Origin: Burkholderiales bacterium
GTDB lineage: Bacteria > Pseudomonadota > Gammaproteobacteria > Burkholderiales > Burkholderiaceae_C
NCBI GenBank assembly: GCA_016703325.1
Contig: JADJCH010000010.1
Coordinates: forward strand, 1 to 64,000
Direction: 5' to 3'
DNA: 64,000 nucleotides
This document shows, in pieces, positions 1 through 8,921 of this stretch. Made by a program: the position numbers and the translations under genes. The notes under the pieces were generated by a model. It saw only the letters and a list, made by a program, of their open reading frames with translations. It searched no databases and had not been told where the DNA came from. Numbering within the stretch: position 1 is the stretch's first letter; the number at the start of each line of letters is the position of its first letter.

Positions 1-1668
1 TACCGCGGCGGTGTGACCTACTGGAAGTTCGACCGCAAGGAAGGTCGCATCGACCCGAAGAAGAGCTTCTCGCTCGAACTGCCGCCGTACTCGCAGGATC
101 TGTCGGACTTCGGCAAGGGCCCGTCGGATGGCTGGAGCTTCACCAACAGCTTCTGCTCGGAGCGTTATGTCGGCGGCATCGAGAAGGGCCGTCCGCCCTA
201 TGAGGCCGGCTGCTCCGCCAAGGACACCGACTACCTGCACGTCATCAACTGGAAGAAGGCCGCCGAGCTGGTGGCCCAGGGCAAGGCCAAGAAGATCAAC
301 GGCCACGATGTCCTGATGATGGAAACGGCGATCAAGGAAGGCATCCTCTTCCTGATCCCGGAGCCCAAGAGCCCGCACGGCGTGGATGTGACCCCGGACG
401 GCAAGCTGCTCGTGGTGGCCGGCAAGCTCGACACCCACGTGTCGGTCTACAGCTTCGAGAAGATCCAGGCCGCCATCAAGGCGGGCAAGTTCGAGTCCAA
501 GGATCCGTACGGCATTCCCGTCATCGCGATGAAGGATGCCCTGCACACCCAGGTGTCGCTGGGTCTGGGCCCCCTGCACACGCAGTACGACAGCAAGGCC
601 TGCGTGGCCTACACCTCGCTGTACGTGGACTCGCAGGTCGCCAAGTGGAACTTCTGCGAAGGCAAGGTGCTCGACAAGATCAGCGTGCACTACAACATCG
701 GCCACCTGATGACGATGGAGGGCGACACCACCAAGCCGGCCGGCAAGTACCTGGTGGCGCTCAACAAGCTGGCGATCGACCGCTTCGTGCCGGTGGGCCC
801 GCTGCACCCGCAGAACCACCAGCTGATCGACATCTCCGGCGACAAGATGCAGCTGCTGTACGACATGCCGCTGCCGCTGGGTGAGCCGCACTACGTGACC
901 GCCATCGCCGCCAACAAGCTCAAGCCGGCGGTGCGCTACAAGGTCGGTACCGACAGTCGCACCGACGAGAAGCACCCGGGTGCGGTCCGCGCGGGTGAGG
1001 AGAAGACGGTCAAGAAGGGCAACAAGGTCGAGGTGTTCGGCACCCTGATCCGCTCGCACATCACGCCCGAGACGATCGAAGTGGATGTGGGCGACGAGGT
1101 CACCATCCACCTGACCAACCTGGAGCGCGCGCAGGATGAGACCCACGGCTTCACCGTGTCGACCTACAACACCCACGCCTCGGTCGAGCCCGGCAAGACC
1201 GTGACGGTGAAGTTCAAGGCCGACAAGGAAGGTGTGTATCCGTACTACTGCACCGAGTTCTGCTCGGCGCTGCACCTGGAAATGCAGGGTTACCTGCTGG
1301 TCAAGCCCAAGGGCTGGAAGCCGACCAAGACCACCCTGGCAGCCGGCAGCTACACCGAAGCCGACTACAAGGCCACGGTGAAGAAGGTGGCCGACACCCA
1401 GGTGGTGATCGACTCGGTGGTGGCCTACATCACCAGCGTGAACTACAAGGACTTCCCGGAAGTGGTCGCGATGGTGGAAGACGCCTTCGACCAGCTCGGC
1501 AAGACCAAGGGCCTGAAGGAGAAGCACGAGGCCTTCGCTGCCAAGAAGGACTGGGAAAACGCCAACCTGTGGGCTGAGCAGATCTGGCAATACCAGGTCA
1601 AGACGGCCGACCTGGGTCTGCGTGCCAAGACCTTCCTGGAGCAGAACGGCGCCAAGAAGGTCAAGTGA
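1..1668 (+). CDS. nosZ: nitrous-oxide reductase, clade II type (5' partial)
   Basis: This periplasmic copper enzyme reduces N2O to N2. The frame is open at the left edge, so the signal peptide and N-terminus are missing; 555 residues are visible. The beta-propeller part carries the histidine motifs expected around the CuZ cluster (SPHGVDV, GPLHTQYD, HYNIGH, HPQNHQ, GEPHY). A cupredoxin domain follows with the CuA signature YCTEFCSALHLEM. About 120 charged, probably helical residues follow CuA. They contain no CxxCH, so this is not the cytochrome c extension known from some epsilonproteobacterial enzymes. Clade II assignment rests mainly on the downstream order (cytochromes, nosB-like, nosD, G, H, F, L, Y, with no nosR or nosX). 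Whether export is by Sec or Tat cannot be seen. Confidence 0.96.
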   Translation, partial: YRGGVTYWKFDRKEGRIDPKKSFSLELPPYSQDLSDFGKGPSDGWSFTNSFCSERYVGGIEKGRPPYEAGCSAKDTDYLHVINWKKAAELVAQGKAKKINGHDVLMMETAIKEGILFLIPEPKSPHGVDVTPDGKLLVVAGKLDTHVSVYSFEKIQAAIKAGKFESKDPYGIPVIAMKDALHTQVSLGLGPLHTQYDSKACVAYTSLYVDSQVAKWNFCEGKVLDKISVHYNIGHLMTMEGDTTKPAGKYLVALNKLAIDRFVPVGPLHPQNHQLIDISGDKMQLLYDMPLPLGEPHYVTAIAANKLKPAVRYKVGTDSRTDEKHPGAVRAGEEKTVKKGNKVEVFGTLIRSHITPETIEVDVGDEVTIHLTNLERAQDETHGFTVSTYNTHASVEPGKTVTVKFKADKEGVYPYYCTEFCSALHLEMQGYLLVKPKGWKPTKTTLAAGSYTEADYKATVKKVADTQVVIDSVVAYITSVNYKDFPEVVAMVEDAFDQLGKTKGLKEKHEAFAAKKDWENANLWAEQIWQYQVKTADLGLRAKTFLEQNGAKKVK

Positions 1669-1722
1669 ACTTCCCGCGGGGGACCGTTTGAGCAGCGGTC
1701 ACCCGCGACTGAACTGAGCCAG

Positions 1723-1748
1723 GGGGCGGAGCGATCCGCCCCTTTTTT
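1723..1748 (+). terminator. rho-independent terminator after nosZ
   Basis: A perfect 8-bp stem (GGGGCGGA / TCCGCCCC) with a GCGA loop is followed by six T residues, about 55 bases after the nosZ stop. It should uncouple nosZ, at least partly, from the cytochrome genes that follow. Confidence 0.85.
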
Positions 1749-1781
1749 GCTGTTTGGTTCCATGCGCGGGACGGGCAGGTT

Positions 1782-1801
1782 GACTTGTCGTAGATCAAGT
1801 C
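1782..1801 (+). promoter_or_regulatory. putative Crp/Fnr-family (Fnr/Dnr-like) box upstream of the nos cytochromes
   Basis: TTGTCGTAGATCAA (1785-1798) resembles the TTGAT-N4-ATCAA consensus, with a perfect right half-site. It sits inside an inverted repeat GACTTG-N8-CAAGTC. It lies about 100 bases before the chosen start of the first cytochrome and after the nosZ terminator. A near-copy occurs at 7451-7464 before nosF. Binding by an anaerobic or NO-responsive regulator is inferred. Confidence 0.5.
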
Positions 1802-1897
1802 GCTGAGTCTTCCTTGACATGGTTCATGGTTCGAAGCGGGGTTGCCCCGTACCCTTGGCGGGCCCCGCTTCGTCCACTCACGCAAAGGATGCCCTCC

Positions 1898-2209
1898 GTG
1901 AAGCAACTCCTCATCGGCGCCCTGCTGGGCGCCTTCGCCCTGAGCCCCGTCCTGGCCGCCGACGGTGCAGCGCTGTACAAGGAAAAGACCTGTACTGCCT
2001 GCCACGGCCCGACCGGCAACAAGCCGTTGATGCCCGACTACCCCAAGATCGCCGGCCAGAACGCCAAGTACCTGGAAAAGCAGATGCTCGACATCAAGAG
2101 CGGCGCCCGTGCCAACGGCAACAGCGCGGCGATGAAGGGCGTGATGCACCTGGTCTCGGATGCCGAGGTCAAGGTCATCGCCGAATACCTGTCCAAGCTC
2201 AAGCCCTGA
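1898..2209 (+). CDS. class I c-type cytochrome, monohaem, nos-associated
   Basis: This small periplasmic cytochrome c of 103 residues has a clear Sec signal (KQLLIGALLGAFALSPVLA) and one haem motif, CTACH, near the mature N-terminus. The pattern YPKIAGQNAKYLEKQM is typical of the cytochrome c553/c4 family. I chose the GTG at 1898 because AAAGGA lies eight bases upstream; an ATG at 1889 is possible but has the purine tract touching it. In clade II nos loci such cytochromes (NosC-like) are thought to carry electrons to NosZ. Here it sits directly upstream of a dihaem cytochrome with 34 bases between them, so the two are probably cotranscribed. Confidence 0.85.
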   Translation: MKQLLIGALLGAFALSPVLAADGAALYKEKTCTACHGPTGNKPLMPDYPKIAGQNAKYLEKQMLDIKSGARANGNSAAMKGVMHLVSDAEVKVIAEYLSKLKP

Positions 2210-2243
2210 TGCCGGTTGCCCCTGAGATTCTGGAGAAATCACG

Positions 2244-2978
2244 ATGATGAAGAAACTGACCCTGTTGGCCGCCGCGATGTTCACGGCCACCTTTGCCCTG
2301 GCTGCCGGCCCTGCACCCCACAAGGACGGTATCGAAGGCAAGGACTACAAATGGAACGCCCAGGAGGGCGAGAAGATGGAGGCCCTGAAGAAGAAGGGTC
2401 GCGTCAAGGAAGGTGAAGAGGCCTACGAGGCCTGTGGTGCCTGCCACCTGCCCTCCGGCGCCGGTCGCCCGGACGGCACTTTCCCGCAGCTGGCCGGCCA
2501 GCACACGACGGTGCTGATCAAGCAGATGGCCGACATCCGTGCCGGCCTGCGCGACAACCCGACGATGTACCCCTTCGCGATCTCGCTGACCGACCCGCAG
2601 GAGCTGGCCGATGCGGCCGCGTACATCGAGAGCCTGTGCATCCCGACCACCCACGGGGTCTATGAAGGCAAGGATGCCGCGATCCAGATCGCCACCGGCA
2701 AGGCGCTCTACGAGAAGCAGTGCCTGGAGTGCCACGGCAAGAACGGCGAGGGCCAGAAGGAAAAGTTCTACCCGGTGATCGCCGGCCAGCACTACAAGTA
2801 CCTGCTGCGCCAGATGACCGAGATCCGCGACGGCCACCGCCGCAACGCCAACCCGGACATGGTGAAGGTCATCAAGCCCTACACCAACGACCAGCTGGTG
2901 GCGATCTCCGCGTACCAGTCCAGCCTGGTGATGCCCGGCTCGATGTGCAAGGCCAAGCCGGCAGCGAAGAAGAAGTGA
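2244..2978 (+). CDS. dihaem c-type cytochrome (c4-like), nos-associated
   Basis: The protein has 244 residues, a Sec signal peptide (KLTLLAAAMFTATFALA) and two haem motifs, CGACH and CLECH, in two repeated cytochrome lobes (FPQLAGQH and YPVIAGQHYKYL mark equivalent positions). This is the architecture of cytochrome c4. GGAGA precedes the ATG by eight bases. Its position between nosZ and the nosB-like gene suggests it belongs to the electron path from the quinol pool (through NosGH) to NosZ, but that role is inferred. It resembles the minus-strand dihaem cytochrome at 18630-19367 in layout. Confidence 0.88.
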   Translation: MMKKLTLLAAAMFTATFALAAGPAPHKDGIEGKDYKWNAQEGEKMEALKKKGRVKEGEEAYEACGACHLPSGAGRPDGTFPQLAGQHTTVLIKQMADIRAGLRDNPTMYPFAISLTDPQELADAAAYIESLCIPTTHGVYEGKDAAIQIATGKALYEKQCLECHGKNGEGQKEKFYPVIAGQHYKYLLRQMTEIRDGHRRNANPDMVKVIKPYTNDQLVAISAYQSSLVMPGSMCKAKPAAKKK

Positions 2979-3075
2979 CCTGAGACGGCGGCCCGAGGTC
3001 GCCGACGGGGTCGGCGTTGCCTTTCCCGTCTGCGATCATGGGCCGCAGCACCTTCCCGACTTTCACACCATTCCC

Positions 3076-4095
3076 ATGTCCGCAGCACCCGCCACCTCCG
3101 CCAGTCCCGCCACCCGCAAGCAGACCCGTCTGATCCGTCTGCTCACTCTGGTGGCCCTACTCGCGATGGTCGCCGCCTACTTCGCCCCGATCTGGTGGGT
3201 GTCGTTGACCGCGCCGAACTACCCGAAGGATGCCTTCCCCGACGGCATCCGCATCCACTTCCACCTTGATGGTGTCCACAACGGTTGCAAGGCCGCCGTG
3301 AAGGGCTCGCAACTGGCCAACGAGACCATCCAGGACGACATCGACAAGGACACCGAGCGCTACAACCCCGTGCTCGATGCCAAGAAGGATCTCAACAAGA
3401 ACGCCAAGGGCCTGGACTGTGTTCACGAGATGAACACCATCAACCACTACGTCGGCATGTTCCCGATCTCCACCGGTGCGCCGGTCGAGAAGCCGCTGGC
3501 CAAGTTCTTCGTGGCTTTTTTCGTGGTGATGATGGCTGCCTTTGCGGTCATCGAACGGCGAGCGCGGCTGGCGGTGCTGGGCCTGGGCTTTGCCGCCGTG
3601 GCCGCCTGGGCGGTGGTGGATCAGTTCGTGCTCGGCCACCTGGCCAGCCACGTCAAGGCCTACGTCGAGGAGGCGGGCACCTTCTTCAAGGAGCCCGAAA
3701 AGATCCAGGCCTGGGGCGACAACGTGGCGCTCTACACCAAGGTGGGTGTCGGCGTACTGGTGGCCGCGATGGCGGTGGTCTGGCTGGGGGTGTGGAAGCT
3801 GCGCAGCTTCGAGTTGCTGATGGCCCTGGTGCCTGCGCTGATGCCGCTGTTCTTCGTGCTGGAGTACGCCGGCTGGCTCTGGTTCTTCGGCCACAACCTG
3901 CACCCCTGGGGCGCCTTCACGGTCAAGCCCTTCATGCCCACCGTGTTCGGTGAAGGCAAGGTGGCGCAGTTCTCCACCTTCTCCTATCCGCACTACGGCT
4001 ATGCGCTGCTGCTGGCTGCGTCGGGCTGCCTGCTGGTGGCGCTGCTGCTGCGCCGCAAGCAGCTGCGCAGCGAGGCCGCCGGGAGTCCGGCATGA
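3076..4095 (+). CDS. nosB: NosB-like integral membrane protein
   Basis: The protein has 339 residues. An N-terminal membrane anchor (LIRLLTLVALLAMVAAYFA) is followed by a roughly 110-residue periplasmic segment and then about five more membrane helices. The periplasmic part contains HFHLDGVHNGC and LDCVHEMNTINHYVGM, rich in His, Cys and Met, so metal binding is plausible. A membrane protein of this kind between nosZ and nosD is a marker of clade II nos loci, where it is named NosB and has no settled function. The name rests on position and topology. It overlaps nosD by four bases, so the two are translationally coupled. Confidence 0.6.
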   Translation: MSAAPATSASPATRKQTRLIRLLTLVALLAMVAAYFAPIWWVSLTAPNYPKDAFPDGIRIHFHLDGVHNGCKAAVKGSQLANETIQDDIDKDTERYNPVLDAKKDLNKNAKGLDCVHEMNTINHYVGMFPISTGAPVEKPLAKFFVAFFVVMMAAFAVIERRARLAVLGLGFAAVAAWAVVDQFVLGHLASHVKAYVEEAGTFFKEPEKIQAWGDNVALYTKVGVGVLVAAMAVVWLGVWKLRSFELLMALVPALMPLFFVLEYAGWLWFFGHNLHPWGAFTVKPFMPTVFGEGKVAQFSTFSYPHYGYALLLAASGCLLVALLLRRKQLRSEAAGSPA

Positions 4096-5519
4096 CGCAG
4101 CGGCGGGTGGTCCGGTCGCTGGTGCGTGCAGCGTGGCTGGCCTGTGCCGGTCTGGCGCTGACCGCTGCGGCCCAGCTCGCGCCCTTCGGAGCGGGCGAAC
4201 AACCGACCGAAACAGCCGGGCAGAGCGACGCCCCCCGCGTATCGGCCGCCGACCTTTCCACCGCGCCGCGGGTGGATGTGGACAAACCGGTCGAGCTGAT
4301 CCCGCTGTACCTGCGCGACAAGCGCATCCACGGCTTCAAGCCGCTGCAGGAGTTGATCGATGCCGCGCCCGAAGGCGGCGTGCTCAACATCCCTTCGGGC
4401 CGCTACGCCGGGCCGGTGCACCTGAAGAAGCCGCTGACCTTGGTGGGGCAGGGCGAGGTGGTGGTCGACGGCGGCGACAAGGGCACCGTTTTCGTGGTCG
4501 AAACCAACGGTGCCACCCTGCGCCACCTGACGATCACCGGCTCGGGGGATTCGCACGACTCCGACGACGGCTGCCTGAACGTGCGCGGTCACCGCAACAC
4601 CATCGAGGACGTGACGATTGCCGACTGCCTGTTCGGCATCGACCTCAAGCAGTCGCACGACAACCTCCTGCGCGGCAACCGCGTGCGTTCCAAGGCGGCA
4701 GATCTGGGCGTACGCGGCGACGGCATCCGCCTCTGGTACAGCCATCGCAACCGCATCGAGAACAACCTGGTCACCGATTCCCGGGACATGGTGGCCTGGT
4801 ACTCGAACGACAACCTCTACCTGGGCAATGAAGGCCGGCGCAGCCGCTACTCGATCCACTTCATGTTCGCCAACCGCAACATCGTGGAGCACAACCGCTT
4901 CATCGACAACGCGGTGGGCGTGTACTTCATGTACTGCGAGGGCGGTGGGGCGCGCCACAACCTGATCTCACACGCCACCGGGGCCACCGGCATGGCGCTG
5001 GGGTTCAAGGAGGCGTCGGACATCTTCATCGAGGACAACGAGATCATCTATTCCGCCATCGGCGTGGGGTCGGACATCTCGCCCTTCCAGCCCAACACCA
5101 CCATCCGCTTCCTGCGCAATCGCTTTGCCTACAACGGCATCGCCGTCCAGCTCACCAGCGAACTGGGCGGCAACGTCTTCGCCGACAACCTGTTCGAGGG
5201 CAACCTCACGGACATCTTCCGTGCCGGCAAGGACTCTGGTTACGCCAACCGCTGGGCCGGCAACTGGTTCGACACCTACCAGGGCTTCGACCGCAATGCC
5301 GACGGCATCGGCGACAAGCCGCACGAGCATTTTGCCTACGCCGACCAGATCTGGATGGAGTTTCCGGCCGCACGGTTCTTCAAGACCTCGCCGGTGCTGG
5401 AGCTGCTGGACTTCCTGGAACGGCTGGCCCCCTTTTCCTCTCCGGATCTGCAGCTGCGCGACGAGCAGCCGCGCCTGCACCGGCCGGACCTGGCCACAGG
5501 CCAGCGCAGTGCCTCCTGA
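4092..5519 (+). CDS. nosD: NosD, periplasmic copper-insertion beta-helix protein
   Basis: The protein has 475 residues and an N-terminal export signal. The body consists of repeated right-handed beta-helix turns (NTIEDVTIADCLFGIDL, HNRIENNLV-like units) of the carbohydrate-binding/sugar-hydrolase (CASH/PbH1) type seen in NosD. NosD acts with the NosFY ABC transporter in assembling the CuZ centre of NosZ. The tail contains YQGFDRNADGIGDKPHE and LELLDFLERLAPFSSP, both nearly repeated in the paralogue at 13049-14386. It overlaps the nosB-like gene and is followed 18 bases later by nosG. Confidence 0.9.
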   Translation: MTQRRVVRSLVRAAWLACAGLALTAAAQLAPFGAGEQPTETAGQSDAPRVSAADLSTAPRVDVDKPVELIPLYLRDKRIHGFKPLQELIDAAPEGGVLNIPSGRYAGPVHLKKPLTLVGQGEVVVDGGDKGTVFVVETNGATLRHLTITGSGDSHDSDDGCLNVRGHRNTIEDVTIADCLFGIDLKQSHDNLLRGNRVRSKAADLGVRGDGIRLWYSHRNRIENNLVTDSRDMVAWYSNDNLYLGNEGRRSRYSIHFMFANRNIVEHNRFIDNAVGVYFMYCEGGGARHNLISHATGATGMALGFKEASDIFIEDNEIIYSAIGVGSDISPFQPNTTIRFLRNRFAYNGIAVQLTSELGGNVFADNLFEGNLTDIFRAGKDSGYANRWAGNWFDTYQGFDRNADGIGDKPHEHFAYADQIWMEFPAARFFKTSPVLELLDFLERLAPFSSPDLQLRDEQPRLHRPDLATGQRSAS

Positions 5520-5537
5520 GTCTTTTGCGAGGGTCCC

Positions 5538-6479
5538 ATGAGCGACTCCGATGTTCAACCGCCGGCCCTGTCCCCCCAAGAGCCGCCCGTCCAGTCCCAA
5601 CCACCCGAGAAGCCGCCCGAAAAGCCTGAGAAGCCGCCCGCCAAGCCCGTTGCCACGGCGGCGCAGCGCATGTCGCTGGAGAAGCAGCGCCAGGCGCGTC
5701 GCCGCGTCCTGCACACCGTGCTGCTGTCGGGTGGCGTGCTGGGGGCGGCCCTGTCCGGCTGGTTGCCGTTGGCTTACGCACAGCGTCAGCGTCTGCGTCC
5801 GCCCGGTGCGCTGGATGAAAAGGACTTCCTGGCTTCGTGCATCAAGTGCGGCCAGTGCGTGCAGGTCTGCCCGGTGAATGCCATCAAGCTGGCCGACCTG
5901 GTGGATGGCTTTGGTGTGGGGGCTCCCTACATTGCCGCACGCGAGCAGGCCTGCGACTTCTCCTGCGATGCGGTGCAGTGCATCCTGGCCTGCCCCACCG
6001 GGGCACTGACTTACCACAAGCCCGATTTCGTGAAGACCCGCCCCGGCGCGCCGCTGGCCGCCAAACCGGTGCTCAAGGCCAAGCAGAAGGACCCTGAGCC
6101 GACGCTGAACCTCACCGAGCGCATCGGCATCGCGCGGCTGACCCGGCCCGAGAGCTGCCTGGCCATGCAGGGCAAGGGCTTCAAGGGCCAGGCGCGCGGT
6201 GCGCAGTTCAAAGGTCAGCTGCGCTACATGGAGGTTGACCGCTGGAAGCCGATTCCCGTGGCCGACCATCCCTACGACGTGGCCGAGTGCGACCTGTGCG
6301 TGCGCGAGTGCCCGGTGACGCAGGCGATCTCGATCGAAACCGTCACCCTGGGTGACGGCCGCCAGCGCCGCCAGCCGGTGGTGCACGAGCCCTGCGTGGG
6401 CTGCGGGGTGTGCGAGATGGTCTGCCCGGTTGAACAGGCGGCGATCGAAGTGGTGCCGCGGGAGGTGTGGAGAGCATGA
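5538..6479 (+). CDS. nosG: NosG, membrane-anchored polyferredoxin
   Basis: The protein has 313 residues and belongs to the NapG/NosG family. After a proline/lysine-rich leader (PPEKPPEKPEKPP) comes one hydrophobic segment (HTVLLSGGVLGAALSGWLPLAYA), which may be a Tat-like signal or an anchor. Four cysteine groups follow: CIKCGQCVQVCP, CDFSCDAVQCILACP, CDLCVRECP and CVGCGVCEMVCP, enough for four [4Fe-4S] clusters. In clade II nos systems NosG and NosH are proposed to form a quinol dehydrogenase feeding electrons toward cytochromes and NosZ, replacing NosR. It overlaps nosH by four bases. Confidence 0.87.
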   Translation: MSDSDVQPPALSPQEPPVQSQPPEKPPEKPEKPPAKPVATAAQRMSLEKQRQARRRVLHTVLLSGGVLGAALSGWLPLAYAQRQRLRPPGALDEKDFLASCIKCGQCVQVCPVNAIKLADLVDGFGVGAPYIAAREQACDFSCDAVQCILACPTGALTYHKPDFVKTRPGAPLAAKPVLKAKQKDPEPTLNLTERIGIARLTRPESCLAMQGKGFKGQARGAQFKGQLRYMEVDRWKPIPVADHPYDVAECDLCVRECPVTQAISIETVTLGDGRQRRQPVVHEPCVGCGVCEMVCPVEQAAIEVVPREVWRA

Positions 6480-7459
6480 GCACGCAACTTCGCAAGCGTT
6501 TCGTCGAGCAGATCCTCCTCATGCTCGGCCGCGAGCCCAAGCGGCCCGAGGAGGCCGACATCGCCCCCGCGGCGCAGAAGATCCACATCTTCAAGCAGGG
6601 CAACCGCGACTTCATCGCCGAGAAGAAGCACGCGCGCGAGCACGCGGTCAAGAAGAACACTTGGCGCAACCGCCGCTGGGCCACGCTGATCACCGCCAAC
6701 CTGCTGTTCGTGCTGTCGTACTGGCTGGACGTGCAGTTGCTGGAGGGCTCGCTGAGCGCTTCGCGCTTCATCGGCTTTCACCTGATCGACCTGAACTCGG
6801 CGCTGCAGGTGATGCTGGCGCACAAGCACATCATCGTGAACCTGCTGATCGGCACCGGCACCATCCTGGTGGGCTGGGCGCTGCTGGGCGGGCGTACCTT
6901 CTGCTCCTGGGTCTGCCCTTACCACCTGCTGGCGGAATGGGCGGAGAAGCTGCACCTCTGGCTGGCCGAGAAGAAGCTCGTGTCCGATGCGCCGATCGAC
7001 CGCCGTCTGCGGGTGGTGTTCTGGCTGATCTTCGCGCTGCTGGCGCTGGCCACCGGCTACACCGTCTTCGAGGCCATTTCGCCCACCGGCATCCTCTCGC
7101 GGGCGCTGATCTACGGCCCGGGCCTGGCGCTGCTGTGGGTGATCGCGCTGCTGTTCTTCGAGGTGTTTTTCTCCCGCCGCGCCTGGTGCCGCTATGCCTG
7201 CCCGATCGGGCTGACCTACGGGGTGGTGGGCATCGTCTCCCCGCTGCGGGTCAAGTACACCCTGGAAGGCTGTTTCCACGAGGGCGACTGCCGCAAGGTC
7301 TGCCTGGTGCCGCATGTGCTTGACACGGTGATCAAGGGCCGCGCGGTGGACACCGAAGTGCCCATCGGCCCGGACTGCACCCGCTGCGGCCTGTGTGTGG
7401 ACACCTGCCCGAGCGGATCGCTGAAGTTCGAGGTCAAGGGTCTGTCGAAATTGTTGTAG
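6476..7459 (+). CDS. nosH: NosH, NapH-type membrane iron-sulfur protein
   Basis: The protein has 327 residues and four or more membrane helices. Two conserved cysteine motifs at membrane borders (FCSWVCPYHLL and CRYACPIGL) are the hallmark of NapH/NosR-type quinol oxidases. Two ferredoxin-like cysteine groups follow at the C-terminus (CFHEGDCRKVC and CTRCGLCVDTCPSGSL). With NosG it would oxidise quinol at the membrane. The ATG at 6476 overlaps the nosG stop. The stop codon falls inside the Fnr-like motif at 7451-7464. Confidence 0.87.
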   Translation: MSTQLRKRFVEQILLMLGREPKRPEEADIAPAAQKIHIFKQGNRDFIAEKKHAREHAVKKNTWRNRRWATLITANLLFVLSYWLDVQLLEGSLSASRFIGFHLIDLNSALQVMLAHKHIIVNLLIGTGTILVGWALLGGRTFCSWVCPYHLLAEWAEKLHLWLAEKKLVSDAPIDRRLRVVFWLIFALLALATGYTVFEAISPTGILSRALIYGPGLALLWVIALLFFEVFFSRRAWCRYACPIGLTYGVVGIVSPLRVKYTLEGCFHEGDCRKVCLVPHVLDTVIKGRAVDTEVPIGPDCTRCGLCVDTCPSGSLKFEVKGLSKLL

Positions 7460-7464
7460 GTCAA
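7451..7464 (+). promoter_or_regulatory. putative Crp/Fnr-family box before nosF
   Basis: TTGTTGTAGGTCAA fits a TTGT-N6-TCAA pattern and differs at only two positions from the motif at 1785-1798. It overlaps the end of nosH and lies about 110 bases before nosF, in the only sizeable gap of the operon. It would suit a second, internal promoter for nosFLY and the genes beyond. The function is inferred. Confidence 0.45.
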
Positions 7465-7520
7465 GGTAGCCTGCGGCAATTGCTGCAGGATCACCCCCCA
7501 GACGCCCGGCCCCTTTTTTG

Positions 7521-7550
7521 TCGCGCTCCGTCGCGCTCCGGCGCGTTCCG
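7521..7550 (+). repeat. three tandem 10-bp units in the nosH-nosF gap
   Basis: TCGCGCTCCG occurs twice in a row and is followed by the variant GCGCGTTCCG. A run of six T residues precedes it, but without a convincing hairpin. The repeat lies between the Fnr-like box and the nosF start. Confidence 0.6.
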
Positions 7551-7573
7551 TTGAGCACCGTTTCGTTGTTCCC

Positions 7574-8434
7574 ATGATCCGCATCGACTCCGTTTCCAAG
7601 ACCTTCCGCCGCGCCCGGGTGCTCGACGGCATCGACCTCGACATCGGCCCGGGTGAGCGGGTGGCGCTGATCGGCTCCAACGGCGCGGGCAAGACCACGC
7701 TGGTGCGCTGCCTGCTGGGGGAGTACACCCACGAGGGCGCCATCACCATCGACGGCCGCTCGCCGCGCCACGAGCGCACCCAGGTGCTGGGCCAGGTGGG
7801 GTTCGTACCGCAGCTGCCGCCGCCGCTGAAGATGCCGGTGGGCCAGCTGATCGATTTTGCGGCCGGTTTGTGCGGCACGCCGCCGCAGCGCATCGTCGAG
7901 CTGGCAGCGCGGCTGGGGCTGGAGGTCGCGACCATCGCCGATCGGCCCTTTGTGCGCCTGTCCGGCGGCATGAAGCAGAAGCTGCTGATCGCCATCGCAC
8001 TGGGCCGCGATGCCCGGGTGCTGATCCTGGACGAGCCCGCCGCCAACCTCGACCCGCAGGCACGCAAGGTGTTCTTCGAGCTGCTGGCCGAAAGGGCGCA
8101 GGACGCCACCATGCTGATCTCCAGCCACCGGCTCAACGAGGTGGCTTCGCTGGTGAACCGGGTGATCGAGCTCGACATGGGCAAGGTGGTGCTGGACGAC
8201 CGGGTGGCCGAAGACGTCAACCTGACCAGCCTGCTGCAGGCGCGCATCACCGTGCGCCGTGCGGACGCCGCGCTGGCCAAGGCGCTGGCGGGCTGGCAGT
8301 TCGTGGACCGTGGCGAGGGCCTGCTCTGGGAGGGGCTCGTGGCCGGGGCCGACCGGCTGCGTTTCCTGGGGATGATCTCCCGCTACGCCGGGCTGGTGAG
8401 CGACCTGCAGCTCACCGAGCAGGTGCCGTCGTGA
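7574..8434 (+). CDS. nosF: NosF, ABC transporter ATPase
   Basis: The protein has 286 residues with a standard ABC ATPase domain: Walker A GSNGAGKTT (residues 34-42), signature LSGGMKQK, Walker B LILDEPAANLD and the H-loop SSHRLNEV. NosF drives the NosFY transporter, which together with NosD supports maturation of the copper-sulfide centre of NosZ. The stop overlaps the GTG start of nosL, and nosY follows, so nosFLY form one translational unit. The gap of 114 bases upstream may hold a promoter. Confidence 0.92.
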   Translation: MIRIDSVSKTFRRARVLDGIDLDIGPGERVALIGSNGAGKTTLVRCLLGEYTHEGAITIDGRSPRHERTQVLGQVGFVPQLPPPLKMPVGQLIDFAAGLCGTPPQRIVELAARLGLEVATIADRPFVRLSGGMKQKLLIAIALGRDARVLILDEPAANLDPQARKVFFELLAERAQDATMLISSHRLNEVASLVNRVIELDMGKVVLDDRVAEDVNLTSLLQARITVRRADAALAKALAGWQFVDRGEGLLWEGLVAGADRLRFLGMISRYAGLVSDLQLTEQVPS

Positions 8435-8898
8435 ACCGTCGCCGGCTCCTGGCGGCTGGTTTCGGCCTGTCGCCGCTGTGGGCTGCTCTGGTCGGTTGCA
8501 GCCGCGACGAAGGCTGGCCTCCCGGTCTTGATCCCATTCGCTGGGACCGCGACATCTGTGCGCGCTGCCGCATGGTGATCTCCGACCGGCGTTTTGCCGC
8601 CGCAATGGTGGGCGGCGGGCCGAAGCAGGTGCTGAAGTTCGATGACATCGGCTGCGCGGTGTTCTGGCAGCGCGACAAGTCTGCCTCTTCACCCTGGATG
8701 CTGGCTCCGGACACCCGCCTGTGGGTGGCCGATCTGGCCAGCCGCGGCACCGTGCCGAACTGGTTGGACGCCCGTCAGGCGCAGTACGTCAGTCGCGCCT
8801 CTCCCATGGGCTACAACTTTGCCGCCACTCCCCGGCCCGATGCCGGGTCGGTGGATTTCCTGACCATGCGCGAGCATGTGCTCGCCCGGGGCCGCTGA
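8431..8898 (+). CDS. nosL: NosL, copper-binding lipoprotein
   Basis: The protein has 155 residues and starts at a GTG overlapping the nosF stop. A twin-arginine/lipoprotein signal (RRRLLAAGFGLSP) ends in the lipobox VGC (Cys23). The motif CARCRM (Cys43, Cys46, Met48) followed by DDIGC corresponds to the Cu(I)-binding region of NosL. NosL is an outer-membrane-facing copper chaperone that delivers copper for NosZ maturation. In many clade I loci nosL follows nosY; here it precedes nosY. Confidence 0.9.
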   Translation: MNRRRLLAAGFGLSPLWAALVGCSRDEGWPPGLDPIRWDRDICARCRMVISDRRFAAAMVGGGPKQVLKFDDIGCAVFWQRDKSASSPWMLAPDTRLWVADLASRGTVPNWLDARQAQYVSRASPMGYNFAATPRPDAGSVDFLTMREHVLARGR

Positions 8899-8921
8899 GT
8901 CGCCGAGCTGCCGAGTCGACC

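Noticed and set aside
1321..1668. C-terminal cytochrome c domain on NosZ
   Set aside because: Some clade II enzymes carry one, but this tail has no cysteine and no CxxCH.
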